From Harmothoe impar (taxonomy: Eukaryota; Annelida; Polychaeta; Phyllodocida; Polynoidae): DNA of 64,000 bases. Below are positions 37,810-51,400 of this stretch, in pieces (within the stretch, counting starts at the first letter, position 1; each line of letters opens with the position of its first letter). The stretch is taken from assembly GCA_947462335.1 (NCBI GenBank), contig OX381708.1, forward strand, positions 44,209,377 to 44,273,376, written 5' to 3'. The translations under genes and the position numbers were made by a program. The notes below the pieces were generated by a model. That model was not told the DNA's origin. It saw only the letters and a program-made list of their open reading frames with translations, and ran no database searches.

Positions 37810-39338
37810 ATATACCTCTTTTTTTGCACTGGAATATAGCGTTAACATATGTAGGAATGATCATCGCACATTATATAAACAGTCCAAAACAGCTATAGTC
37901 TGCGTGGTTCATTAATCATATATTTGAACTCAGATATAATGATGTTGCCGATCATATTGATAGAATGGTGTAAACACATGCACTGGATGCGTGAAAAAGA
38001 TAACAGTCGATACACAGAGGGCATAGAGGGCATAACTGGCTGTGCCTAAATTATGATGTCAGCCTATATCATGTGAGGTACACTATTTCGATTATTACAC
38101 AAGATAAGAGGAAAATATTTACATCGAACTTAAACGCCCACTTAGACTACAATGATTGGCTATACAATATATATATTGCTTAGATAAATAGAAACAATAG
38201 GTATATCGTACACATGTTTATCATTATCTATAGGTTATGGATAGAGGTCATAATATCACCTACAGTATATGCATCGACTAGTATGACTCAGCAATGACCG
38301 TTTTCCTATGATTTTCTTTTCTGTTTAATCTATGTAAAATGCGTCCATATCATATTTGCCTCCTCCAATCAATCAGGGTCTTATCAAATCAGCTGACTAT
38401 CCTGTATACGACCCATACACGATTGTAGACATATATGCATGGTACATATCGTGCTTAGGGTCACCAGCATAACAGAAGCTATATAGATATAGTATGTTTA
38501 CACGTCTTTTGAGGCACTCGACTTGCTCAAGTTATTGATTCAGATCTTTTATCAAATTGAAGTTTCACTAATGATGTGGTCGACTGTAGTATATACATGA
38601 GATTGTCGAGAGTATGGTTACCACTATCTGAAGTGATAAGGGATATTATACCTGAGTTGATGATTATGATAATTGTTATTTGAACAGAAACCCATGCCCC
38701 ACGCCCCCACGTTATTGAAATGCCATTTGGCTTTTATATTAAATTGTCAAATCGTTTATGGTAGCCTACACGATTTGAGTTTGGGTTTCATCATTTTCTT
38801 TATTCTATAGACATAAAAATGTATACATTTAGATTTTCCTGACAGTGTATGTTAATATATGCACCTGGGTCGTGTTACTTCGTATACGCACTAGTTGTTA
38901 AATAGGACCATAGGCCTAAACTGAGCAGCATGTGTCAGTATATACTATAATCTATGGCATAGCTCGCCACCCATCATCTTTCAACCCTAGATGGCGTCTA
39001 GTTCTGTCATACCTTGTGCTATATACAGTCATGTACTCCAAAAATAAGCATGCCAGTCAGTTTAAGACTGTGCATTATACAGTGGGTAAAAGGTGCGCCT
39101 GGTGTATACATGTATATATCTGCGGCAGGCCACTGCTGCTAGCCCCACCACTTACTGTGGGAGCAACAAGAATTAAGTTGGCCTATCCTACTTGTCTTAA
39201 GAAGGACCTCTCCATGACATATTTCCGAACGCTGCCATCTTGTACTGGAGGACCAGTGGCACGTGATGCCCTTAGATCTGTGTACACACTAAGTGGTCTC
39301 ATTCAGCATGTGACTCCCTACCTCCCACCTCCAGCTCC
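37810..39338. other. Intergenic stretch upstream of legumain
   Basis: No gene supported. An open frame at 38932-39345 runs into the legumain promoter and looks fortuitous. No clear repeat beyond short AT-rich runs. Confidence 0.5.
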
Positions 39339-39346
39339 TATATAAG
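39339..39346 (+). promoter_or_regulatory. TATA box of legumain
   Basis: TATATAAG lies about 75 bases before the ATG. Transcription would start near 39370, in the stretch around GTGTGACATCAGTCGG. Confidence 0.75.
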
Positions 39347-39417
39347 TCCCACTGCACCCATAGTGTGTGACATCAGTCGGTGAGAGGAGGTAGCTGCGGT
39401 AATATCTAGCTCTAACC

Positions 39418-42400
39418 ATGATGATGAAGCTTGTGGTGTTGGTGGCGTGTGTCCTGGGGACCTGCCTGGCTGTTCCCAGGCAATTTGATAGCGGCATGCC
39501 TACTTATGAATTTAACATGGACCAAGAGGTGCAGGAGGAGGCGGCTAAAGGACAGCATTGGGCACTGCTGGTGGCGGGATCCAACACCTGGGGGAACTAC
39601 AGACACCAGGTGAGCTAATGGTGCCATGCACAGATGTCATGTAAACACTGTATATATAGTGTCTCTTTGTCTAAATTGAGTTATATATAGAAAGTTGCAT
39701 ATAGGACGATATAACGTGATCTAGGATATAGGTCTTTAGAGTATTGCATGATCTGTGTTTAACATGATGTCTATGTCTATTTTTATGTATCTGTATGAGC
39801 ACAGTATTAGTGTTTACTTCCAAGTTATCTTATGTTCTATACCATAATCATGATGGACCCAGTGGGGGTAAAAGTATAATGTCCATAGTGGTTGTCCGGA
39901 TATCTTAACTACTGTTGATGTATAGAAATGCAACGGTTCCCCTAATTAAACATGGGATGTAAATCAATTCAGTTGCATACCTTATTGTGATGCAGTAGTT
40001 ATTATGAAGCAGTAGGTCAAATGATTAACTCAAATGCATTGCCATTGGTGTTTACACTTGTGAACCTTTCCTATTGCACCACAAGGAAGCAAATCCGGGT
40101 AGGCAAACAGTGTCGTCTATGTTTTTGTTCCCACATGAAAGGTGGAAAGGGGTATTTCCCAGCAGCACGATTTCGGTTAAGAGGACTGTTGATCAAATGT
40201 CGCACATCTGCTGGGGCCCATATGTGTTTTACTTGGGCCAGTCGGGCATGCCCATATCTGGGTTATGGTCCTTTTGGTCCAGGGATAAAGATGGGAGCCC
40301 AGATGGGCCAGCCTAGGAAAACTTTTTTTTTCATAAATATATTATAGTTAACATTTCAAAACATGATTTTCCTCTAGAAATCATCAACTATTGTACATTC
40401 TTATAGTTTGTGCTAAAGTGGAAGAAATCTGGGCTTGAGCTGGGCACTTTGAATCTGGGCTGACCTATATGGGCTCCCACTTACAGCCCTTGACAAAAAT
40501 GACCATCAGCCAGATATGGGCAAATTAGCTTGCCCAAGTAAAAACACATATGGACCCATTACTATAAGCAATGTTGGGAGGGTAGTGAATGGTGACCTCA
40601 GCACTTCAGGGGAGGGGTGCCTTGAATTGACACTAAACACGATCAACATCACCATTCCCATAGCACCACCTTCTGGAGAGTGATGGTGCTTACATGGGGA
40701 GTGCCTAGGGTGTTCAGGACTGCGTAGAGGTGTACACAGTGAGGAATGAACTTCTTTTTATATCTAACCTATACGTGAGGGATGTGACATGTTGGGTATA
40801 ACAGTCCTCTTGCAAAAACAGATCATCTACAAGTTCCCAGTATCGCTTTATGAATATACCATTACTCATCTTCAATCCTTTTACCCATTTGGGTACAGCA
40901 TGTGTAGTCTGGGTGCCCCCAAACAGAATAATAGGGGTTCCTAATTTTCAAGCCCCCACTCAGCCCCCCTCTCAATAGAATTATCCCATGGCCCAAACAG
41001 CCATCTTATAGCTAGCTTCATTGGGAACAATAGTTGACTTTGGGTTTGAATATCTTGAGCAGGCCCAATGTAACTATATTGTTCTTTAGGAAAAATACAG
41101 GTAGGCTGATGCTTCCTAAAATAGATATCACCATTTTTTCTCTCTCACGTATTTCAAACATTACCCCCTCTTTTAAACTATCAAATAACTCTTGACTCCT
41201 TCCCTAGTGGTCAGAGGCCTAATTATACATTTCCACTTCTCGGTATGCTTTAGTGCACATGGTTGGGAAGTATGAAAAGGTATCCCAATCAGTGACGTGA
41301 TTTATTTATGTTAGCAGAGGTATAAATATGGTCATGCTGATGTGTGCGTGCTGATATATTCCCATACACTATGTTATAGTATGGCCATACACTATGTTAT
41401 ACATTAAGTGGTATTGATAATTATTGTCATTTGTAGGCTGATGTGTGCCACGCCTACCAGATCCTTAAGGCTCACGGCCTACCTGATGAACGCATCGTCG
41501 TCATGATGTATGATGATTTGGCTGACAATGAGGAGTAAGTATAGGATGAACGACTATAATAACTGTGTACATATATAGAACGCTATTCTATCTGTTATAA
41601 ATTGGATAACATTGATCATTTGGCCATGAATGATTGTAAATCACCATTGGGCTAATACACTGCTCTACAATTCGTTGAAACCCAATATTCAACTACACAA
41701 CAGTATCTATAGCACTTGCATACCTTTTCCTATCCTACACATTTGTCAAAACTCTATAAACCAAACTCTTCATATATGTATGTATGCATATATATATATA
41801 TATATATAACTCAGGCGTTTATGCCATATATGTATATATATATAGTTTTGTAGAAAGCTTAGCTTTGTGAGAGATATCATTTATAAATTATAAGCTCACC
41901 CACAGGAACCCGACTCCAGGTATCGTTATCAACCACCCTAATGGCAAGGACGTCTACCATGGTGTCCCCAAAGATTATACTAAGGAGGTAAGCACACAAC
42001 CAACTTTCTCTGTCGAAGAAAATACATGTACACAACACTATAAGAGTCCCAAATACAACAATTATTATCAGACAAGTTTGTGAATAATGTATTATTGGCA
42101 TAGCCTGCAGGATATATGTTCTGATTTGCGACCTCAAATAGTTAATTAATCGAAGAACTATCTTTTGCTCCTATTTTGTAGACCGTTACTCCCGCGAACT
42201 TCCTCAAGATCCTTCAGGGAGAAGACATGGGTGGTGTAGGCAGCGGCAAGGTCATCAAAAGGTCAGTGATATTTTTCAGGAAGTATAATTAGTTTAAACT
42301 CGTTCTCTTTTTTCATGGTGATCATTTACCCTGGATGATTCTGAACATTATGACTTCATTTTGTCTTGACATAGTAAGGTTACCAACTTTCCATCTAGGC

Positions 42401-45400
42401 GTTACTATGTGCAGATCTATACATTTCCCAGTGATATCAAATCTGTTTTAAAATGTATGGTAATAAATTTTCTTTTAGTGGCCCTAATGACCATGTCTTT
42501 GTTAACTTTGTGGACCACGGAGCACCAGGAATAATTGCCTTTCCATCTGAAGAGGTAAGGTTATAATACACAGTATTATTGCTTACTTCACCCGTGGTGA
42601 TTGACATAACTATTATAAATGTAGTATTACAATGACTAAGAATTCAACATTAAACATCTTTGAAGTAGTGGGAACGAGTAAGATCTTTTTTATTTGACAG
42701 TCAATACACAGAAATCCTTTAATTATTTCATTTTGGTTTAAACTACACCATGTTCTGAGAAACTTTAAGCTATTCTCCTGTAAAGGCAATTTAGTGTTAC
42801 ATGTACAACAAAACTGTATGTCGTTTATTCCTTTCAGTTGAAATCGAGCCAGCTGATTGAGGCAATCACCAGCATGCACAAGGACAAGAAATTCAAACAG
42901 GTATAAACAAGCAAATATCGTTACTAAGCCAACTGAGTATCACCCGTTAATATCCAGAAAAAAAAGTATGGTCACCCTGGCTGAAGAATATACACTGTTA
43001 ACTTACAAAGATCATTACTTTCACTTATAGGTATATTTGGTCCCCGGCATAGATTACATTGCATTAAGAATATCCTTGATATCTGATTCATTTTTTTGAA
43101 AATGTTTATTGACCAAAATCTCATGTTGAAAAACACATTCTACCTAATTAGTCTGATAAATATTTACGCAATATTACAGATGCTCTATAACATAGAGTAA
43201 TGATCTTTTTCATTTTCTCATCATGATTTTATATAAGATGTATCTGTACATGTACATTATACTTTGCAGATGGTATTTTATTTGGAGGCCTGCGAGTCTG
43301 GTTCGATGTTTGCTAAACTCCCGAAAGATATCAACGGTATGTGTTATGCTATCCATGGAATATTATACATGTTATAATATCAAATGTTATATCAATATCA
43401 CAACTCATCATGGTGACCTATACATATGCTTGTCTAGAAACCTCGACCCTGGGTACTCAATATGGTCCTCTATAGGGAGTTCCTATACAATTTTCTGGGT
43501 CTCTCTCGATATACACAGCTATAATATCAACATTTCTTCCTCATCTACAGTATATGCCACCACTGCCGCTAATGCTAAGGAGTCGTCTTATGCCTGTTAT
43601 ATGGACAAGAAACGCATGACCTACCTCGGAGATGTATACAGTGTCAAGTGGATGGAGGACTCTGACAAGGTGAATTAAGGGGTTCTTCAGTAAAGGTTCT
43701 TTCCATAGGAATTCTTCTTCTCCTAGTCTACATTTTGAAAAGAAAGTTTATTAGTACATCATCAACTTTACAAGGTGAAAAAAGCGTTTCTTCATGAAAG
43801 GTTCTTTCCATATGAATTATTCCGCTCCTAGTCTGTATTTTAAAAAGAAAATGTATTGATACACCATCAATTCTGCTACTAATATTGAATTTCGCTAAAT
43901 TTAAATAGTCTCAAACGATAATGTACATTGTTAAGATACTTTCTCCCTTATACTACTTTATCAAAAGGGAAGGATTACTACAATTGATGACATGTTTTGT
44001 TAAGATAAACATAACATTTTTGCTGTCAGTAATTAAAGAGTGTTTCAAACATTACTTTAGGTATGGAGGGGTGGTCACAATTCTTAGTATAATGTATTTC
44101 TATTTAGCAAAAACGAAAATGTTCTTGAATACCAATAGGAAAACCTCAACATGGAGTCCCTCCACAAGCAGTACCAGATTGTCAAGAGGGAGACCAACAC
44201 CAGCCATGTGTGCCAATTTGGCACGGTGGTAATTATAATTTTGATTTTGTTGGATGGTAAATAAATAATAGTAAATGAATGTGGCCAAAAAAGGTGTTTG
44301 AGCTAACCTGATCCTATAGCTTCAAAAGAGAGCCGACCAGAGCATTTTCTCCCAACTTAAGTGTTTTTTCTAATGTTTATACTTCTCTAGATTTTATTAT
44401 ACTTTTGATATGGGAAAACAAGCTCCAACTGGTTTTAGTGGCGTAATTAATTATTGTCTGACTTAGGAAATTAGAATATCTAACGGTTTCATGATATTCC
44501 TATTAACTGAATCAATGAGTCATCCTGATGACCCACTAGATAGTATACTACTGTAACATACCTTATTTTTTGGCCTGACACATATATATATACAGTTAAT
44601 AATTATACTTACCTTCATATACGTCATGCATATCATACATGTAAACGTGTATAATATGTTAACATATCAAGGTAGATCAAAATCCAATTGCACACTTTCA
44701 TAAATCATAAAATACATGAACATTAATATATCAATGGCTATAATGGAAAATACAATGATAGTTTTATTGTCTAATTTGTCATTACACCTTTCACATCGAT
44801 AGAGACATATCGAGCTGGATCAAAATTCAATTGCACACTTTTATAAATCATAATAGCCACACTTTAATGGCTATAAGGAAAAATATGATAATCGTCTCAT
44901 TATCTAATTTGCCATTATATCTTTCACATCTATAGAAACTCGCCAAAGAGAAGGTGTCTGAATTCCAGGGCAACAAGCAAACAATACCAATAACGTATCC
45001 TGCTGCACCGGTAGGTACATCCCAAAAGTCCTAGGCAAACGGAGGAGGTGTATATAATGCATTACTGTATCCATGAGAAGGGGATAGGGGGTTTCTGTCC
45101 ATTGGTAAAACCTGACCACTTAAGATTGCTTGCAGCTTTGTAATTTTGCTTTCATTCTTGACTTGAAACAGTTCCATGCAATGTGTCCCGACTTAAATAA
45201 TAACTACAGATGTGTATGACGATAGTTTGAACATTATCATGACAACCTTGGTAACATATATATTACTTTTTTTACTATGAATTTCATAATGCCAATGGTT
45301 CAGCATATGCATTCATTCCTCTATCAATTCAGCTAGATGCAGTACCGGCCCCTGACGTCAAGCTGGCTATCCTGTATGCCCAGCTGGACGCGTCCAAGGA

Positions 45401-48400
45401 CCTGGCCACCAAGCAACACGTGATGAACTCTATCAAGGAGGCTCTCAAGGTCAGTATATAGCTTTGGATTGTGTATTTAACCCTTTAATAGGGGCCCAGA
45501 ACTATTTGACCAAAGTAAGCTATCTGCAGCATGATTAGTATACCGTATGTGAATCTGCAACAGTGGTATTTGTTGTCCTGACATGGGGGCTATATTACAT
45601 TTTCTGAAAGCTGTTGCAATGGCCTTTCTCATGCTAAACCCCCTGTATGAAAGAAAAAAATAATTTCGGTAACCATAGCAACCAGAAACGTTCCATTTGT
45701 TAAATTTATCAAATTTTACTTTAGATTGGCTGTACTTTGGGTCAGGAAGGAACCTTTTATGTTGCCAGGGCAACAATGGAATTCTTACATTATATCCCCA
45801 GCATTGGAATTATATATAACGTATTGAGATCAGTTACATTGATAGAATTAGGTTGTTGGCGTGTCCTCGAGTCCATATCTGGGCCCTGGGACGGCACCTC
45901 GAGAGGCCCCGCAGGGGACTCGAGAATAGTTTGATGTACATTTTCCAAATTGCATAAAGAGATATATGATAAAAGCAAAGATGACAAATAATGATATTAT
46001 GATGTGGGGAGAATACTTCACCTCAGCCGGTGTGAAAATTTGGAAATTGGAGATTTTTATTATTGTTTTCCTACTTTAATTGCTCTAAAAAAGTTAAAAT
46101 CTATCAGATTACAAATGTAAGCCCATGTATGGAAAGCTAAGGTCACCCCGGAGACAGTGGTATGTCATGCAGTGGTCTGCACTTAATATTTATGTAATAG
46201 AACCATGTAGGACTTTAGATATGTGCAAAATACGCCATTTTACGCCATTTTCACGCCACTGGGCCCCTAAGGGTTAAATACACAGTATCAAAAGAGATCA
46301 AAAGAGATGGACACATTAATATGAGTAGATAGCATCACACACAATTTTGATGTTATATTCCAACAATATAGAAGAGGTGGAAAACACAATGGTCTGGAGT
46401 AAGATAATAACTCTTTACTACATCTAGGTAATGTACATACAGTAAAATTCCGTTACAACGAATTCGGTTATAACAAATATCGGTTATAAGAAACAAATTA
46501 TTGTGCCAAAATTATCTCCAATACATTTCTATAGTAAGAAAATGCCGTTTAAGTTATAGCAAATCTTTCACTAGCAAACTTCATTTATAACGATAATTAT
46601 AACAAATCTTTTAAAGGCTAATTGCAATTTTTATTAAAGGCTACACAAAGAAAGTACATACTTTCATTTATTGGAACAGGTGCAGAAAAGTTGTATAGAC
46701 CTAGGTCAGAGTGTCATGTGACAGGTACCGCCAACGGCGGTAGACGCTACCCCCGCCGCCTACCCGCACCGGGGGGCCGCCGCGCGGCCTAGAGGGCCGC
46801 GCTCGGCCCACAGGGGCGCTCCGGGCCGCCGCGAACGACCGGCGCCGAGCGCATCCTGTAGGTTGGATAGGGGTGTATTGTTCTCTGCCAGAGAGAACGA
46901 CAATTGTATTGTACTATGCCTGAGAGAACGCCAATTGTATTGTCCTCTTCCACATGCCCATAGGGGAGAAGTCTTAACTGACACTAACATGTGGATGCCA
47001 ACTAAGATGCCATGCTGGTGGCCTGCCCACCATAAAAGGGGTCAGGTCCCAGCACTGGACATCTCCATCCTCACTCTACACATGGACACCACTGAGCAAG
47101 GACCTCTCCACTGACTGAGAACAAGGCTATAGGCTATGCCCTACTAGGCCCAACTATCAGACATGGTGTAGGACCCCCTTGGCTCTAGTCCATTACTAAC
47201 CTCAGGGTTCTTAGGTATACTTACCAAGACCTATACTATTGTGTGGATAGGTGTAACTGAGTGGAACCTACATTGTACTTACTGTACTGTTGCTGTCAAC
47301 TTGTAATAAATACCAACTATACTACAAGACCTCAAGACTTAGTCAACTTACATATCATTACAAGGAGTCTCCCAACTAAGGGGATTCCTTGTATGACAAA
47401 GTGGTGGAGAAGTCCAAACAAGATCCCACAAGGTGGCAGCACAGACACCTCCACAGCCAAGGACCAGTAACACCCACCACACCTTCACACTCACCACAGT
47501 TGCAGGAAAAGACTCACCAGACCGTCACGGGTGTCACCAGACCGTCACGGACATCTCCAGACCGTCACGGACGTCTCCAGACCGTCACGGACGTCTCCAG
47601 ACCGTCACGGGCGTCTCCAGACCGTCACGGACGTCACCAGACCATCCATGACGTCTCCAGACCGTCACAAGACCGTCAATGACGTCACCAGACCGTCAAT
47701 GACGTCACCAGACCGTCAATGATGTCACCAGACCGTCAATGACGTCACCAGACCGTCAATGACGTCACCAGACCGTCAATGACGTCACCAGACCGTCAAT
47801 GACGTCACCAGACCGTCAATGACGTCACCAGAACGTCAATGACGTCACCAGACCGTCACAGAAGTCTAGAACACCTACAACAAGTCTGCATTACCCTAGC
47901 AAGTATACAATGTACCTACTAGTACTATATTATTAGTATACCACAAGCATGGAGAAACAAATAGAAGAGGCCATGCACCAACAGCTGAAACAGCTGACAG
48001 AGGCTATGCAGAAACAGGTGGCAGAGACTGTGAAATTACAAGTAGCAGAGGCATTGAAGACCATTCTACCTCATGCTACACCCCAACCCAGTGCACCAGA
48101 CATAGAAGCTGCACTCATAAGTGTAACCACAACACTTAAGTCTCTACAGGAGGGACAAGTAGCAGAAAGGCTAGCAAGAGAAAAATCTGTCAAAGCATTG
48201 GATGAGAAGATAGAAAGGGAGAAAGAGGAAACACATAATGACATTCTGAAACCAGATAAATTCTCACAACCCTCCCAAAATCAATCCGCCAGGAGACATT
48301 GCACAGACTATGAGCAATACATTGACTCCAAATATGGGAAACATCCCTCATATAGGATTAAATACTTCTCAAACTTCCTAGAAGGAAAGTCAAAGATATG

Positions 48401-51400
48401 GTTTAAGGCCTACATGACTGCACACCCAGACACAGACTATGACACAATGAAGGAAGCTTTCCTGAAGTATTTCAAAAAGGAAGATGACCGCCTTGATGCA
48501 AAGGCATTAAGAGGTCAAAATCCAGATGAATCTGTCTCAGACTATGCCATGGCCTTACAAAATATGGCCACAGCACACAACAAATCAGAGGAGAGAACAA
48601 AGGAAGCCCTCCTACAAGGTCTAAGGGAAGATATCAGTGCAGTTGTCATACACAAAGGAGCCTCAACATGGTCAGAAATCCTTGAAATAGCAGAGGAATA
48701 TGAGAACCAACAAACAGTCTCCACCAGTTACATTAAAGCGGAAATAAAAGCAGAAATGGACTCAAAACTAGAATCCATGCAGGCTCAACTGAAATCTGTG
48801 ACACAAATAAACTCTATGCTTGTAAAGCAAACAAAGTCACAGAAATCTGGAAACACCTCAAAGAAGGCCAAATCAGGCCCAAAGCCAGTTCAACTGGATC
48901 ACTCATCAGAAGATGAGGACCAAAGCCTATTCCTCATGTCAGATGAACATGTGAGGAGGCAAGAACAAAGGGCACTGAAGGACCAAGGTAAACCTAACAA
49001 CAGCCAACAAAGACACTCTGGTAACAACAGAGGAGGCTACCAAGGTAAAAACTTTGATCCAAACTTCAAAAGAGGCAGAGGAGGATACAGCCAAAATAAC
49101 AGCCGAGATCACCAAAGCAACAGTCAGGACACCAACCGTAGAGATAACAGCAGAAGTCGTGACAACAGCAGACACCGTGATAGTAGCAGAAATCGCGACT
49201 ACAATCGCCGTGATAACAGCAGAGACCGTGATTACCACCGTCGTGACCAGAGCAGAGATCGTGACTACAACAGAGGTCGGGATCAAAACCGTCGTGACTA
49301 CAGCAATAGTCGTGACAGACAGCATGACTACAACCGCAGTCGTGACAACAGCAGAGGTCGAGACAGCTACAATGGCTACAGATCCAACACACAAGGCTAC
49401 AACCCCCAACAGCAGCCCCAACAGCCACCTCAAGCTATCCAGCCTGACATGCTTCAACAGATCAAGCAGCTACTAGGATCTTCAAACTCGGGAAACTAGA
49501 GACCCACAGCGCCGCTGGGCCAGTGCGTTGTGAGCCTCTCCAACCCCCTATCAAGATCCAAGATCAACAACCCCTAGGACAACCAAAGACAATTGCTAGT
49601 ATAGCAGAGACAATCCCCCAGTTACATACTGGGAAATCAAGCCGACCATCAGTGATCCATATCACACCTCAACAAGATGCATCGCAAAAGGAAATGGGTG
49701 AGAGTACCAAAATTTCTGTTGAACTTCTTAAAAATGGCTGTTTAAATGCAAGATTCTATGAACACACTGAAATACCTTGTTTAGTTGACACCGGTGCCAC
49801 TATCACCTGTGTCAGGGATACTTTTCTTAGGGAAATTCAGAAATCTCGAGATGTAGAAATCAAAAAGAGAAAGTTCAATGTACACTTAGCAGACGGATCC
49901 ATATGCCATGTAAGACAAGCAGCAGTATTGAAATTCAAAATTCATGGTACCAGATTCGAATTCCCATTCTCAATTATTCCAAATCTCACAAAGCCAGTTG
50001 TCCTAGGCACAGATTTCTTAAAAGCAACACGATCACAGATCGAATTCAATGTAGACCCAGAGCTACAAGTCAAGCCAGTCCGAGCTGTTAGGGAGGCTAC
50101 AATCCTTCCTTTCACAGAACTAGCAGTTCTAGGACAAGTCACATCCCTCAAATGTTTAGAAGGATGTGTAGGCACATTAGACAATTTGCAGAGGAACAAC
50201 AGAGTTCCATACCTAGTTCAAAAGGGAGTAGTAACACCCTCAGAAATGAACAGGCACCCAATCATACTGCTCAATACAAGCCACCGACCATACAAGGTGA
50301 GGAAGGGTGATATAATAGCCCTATTCACAGAGGTAGATCCCTCTGAGTTACATCAACCAGATACTGACATCCCTACTGAGGAACCCACACTACAAGTGCT
50401 AGACACTGAAGAGAATTGTAGTGACACAGAGTCAGACTGTGCCTCAGTATATGCAGATCCAGATACAAACCGTGGAGATGACACTGATGATGAATTGGCC
50501 ACAATTCACAGTGAGGCTCATGACATTATGCCAGACATAATGGAAAATGTGCCACCCAAATGTGTACTAACAGATATTGGACAAGAGAGACTCCAAAAGT
50601 TACTCCACAAGTATCAAGATGTATTTGTAGGTAAAGACAATGACATAGGTACAACCCACCTATATACACATTCAATTCACATCAAACCAGATGCAGTACC
50701 ATGTCACTACCTACCATACAGGCAGACGCCTGAGAAACAAGCTAAGATGGGAGAAGTCTGTGAAGACCTAGTCAGACAGGGCATCCTCAGAGAATGTGCA
50801 GAGGGACCCTGGGCGTCCAGATCATTTTTAGTACAGAAAGCATCTGGAGGCCAACGTCTAGTCACAGACCTACGCCACGTCAATGCTAATATGATAAACC
50901 AAGCTTTATCAACGCCACGTGCAGACGACACACTAGACATGATAGGGTCACTCAAACCTACTGTTTTCAGTAAACTAGATGCGCAACAAGGGTTTTTCCA
51001 AATTCCCATAAGAAGGGAGGATCAACACAAAACTGCTTTCATAGCAAATGACAAAAAGTATGTCTATCAAAAGATGCCGATGGGTTTGGCTACCGCGCCG
51101 GCAGGATTTTGCCATCTAGTAACTCTAATTCTCAACAAACTGAAATACAAATGTGCCCTACCATACTTAGATGACATTCTAGTCCTATCACCAGATGTAG
51201 AACGACATTTTTCAGACCTTGAAGATGTCTTCAAAAGCCTGAGAATTGGGAAACTCAAGCTAAAGAAATCAAAATGTGAATACTTCACAGATAGGATAGA
51301 TTTTCTAGGAATGCGTGTCACACCAGATGGTTTACAACCATCCCCAGAAAAGGTGGAAAGTGTCAAAACCTTTCCCACCCCAAAATCTGTGAAACAAGTC

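Noticed and set aside
38932..39345. 137-codon plus-strand frame upstream of legumain.
   Set aside because: It runs into the legumain TATA box, has no domain or splice context, and its composition is like intergenic DNA.
46760..47114. Frames of 76-83 codons inside each LTR, repeated at 60244-60598.
   Set aside because: Present only because the LTR is duplicated. No domain, and they overlap promoter sequence.
48939..49476. Long frames on both strands across the Gag tail (172 and 140 codons).
   Set aside because: They are shadows of the low-complexity RD/SRD codon repeats of gag.
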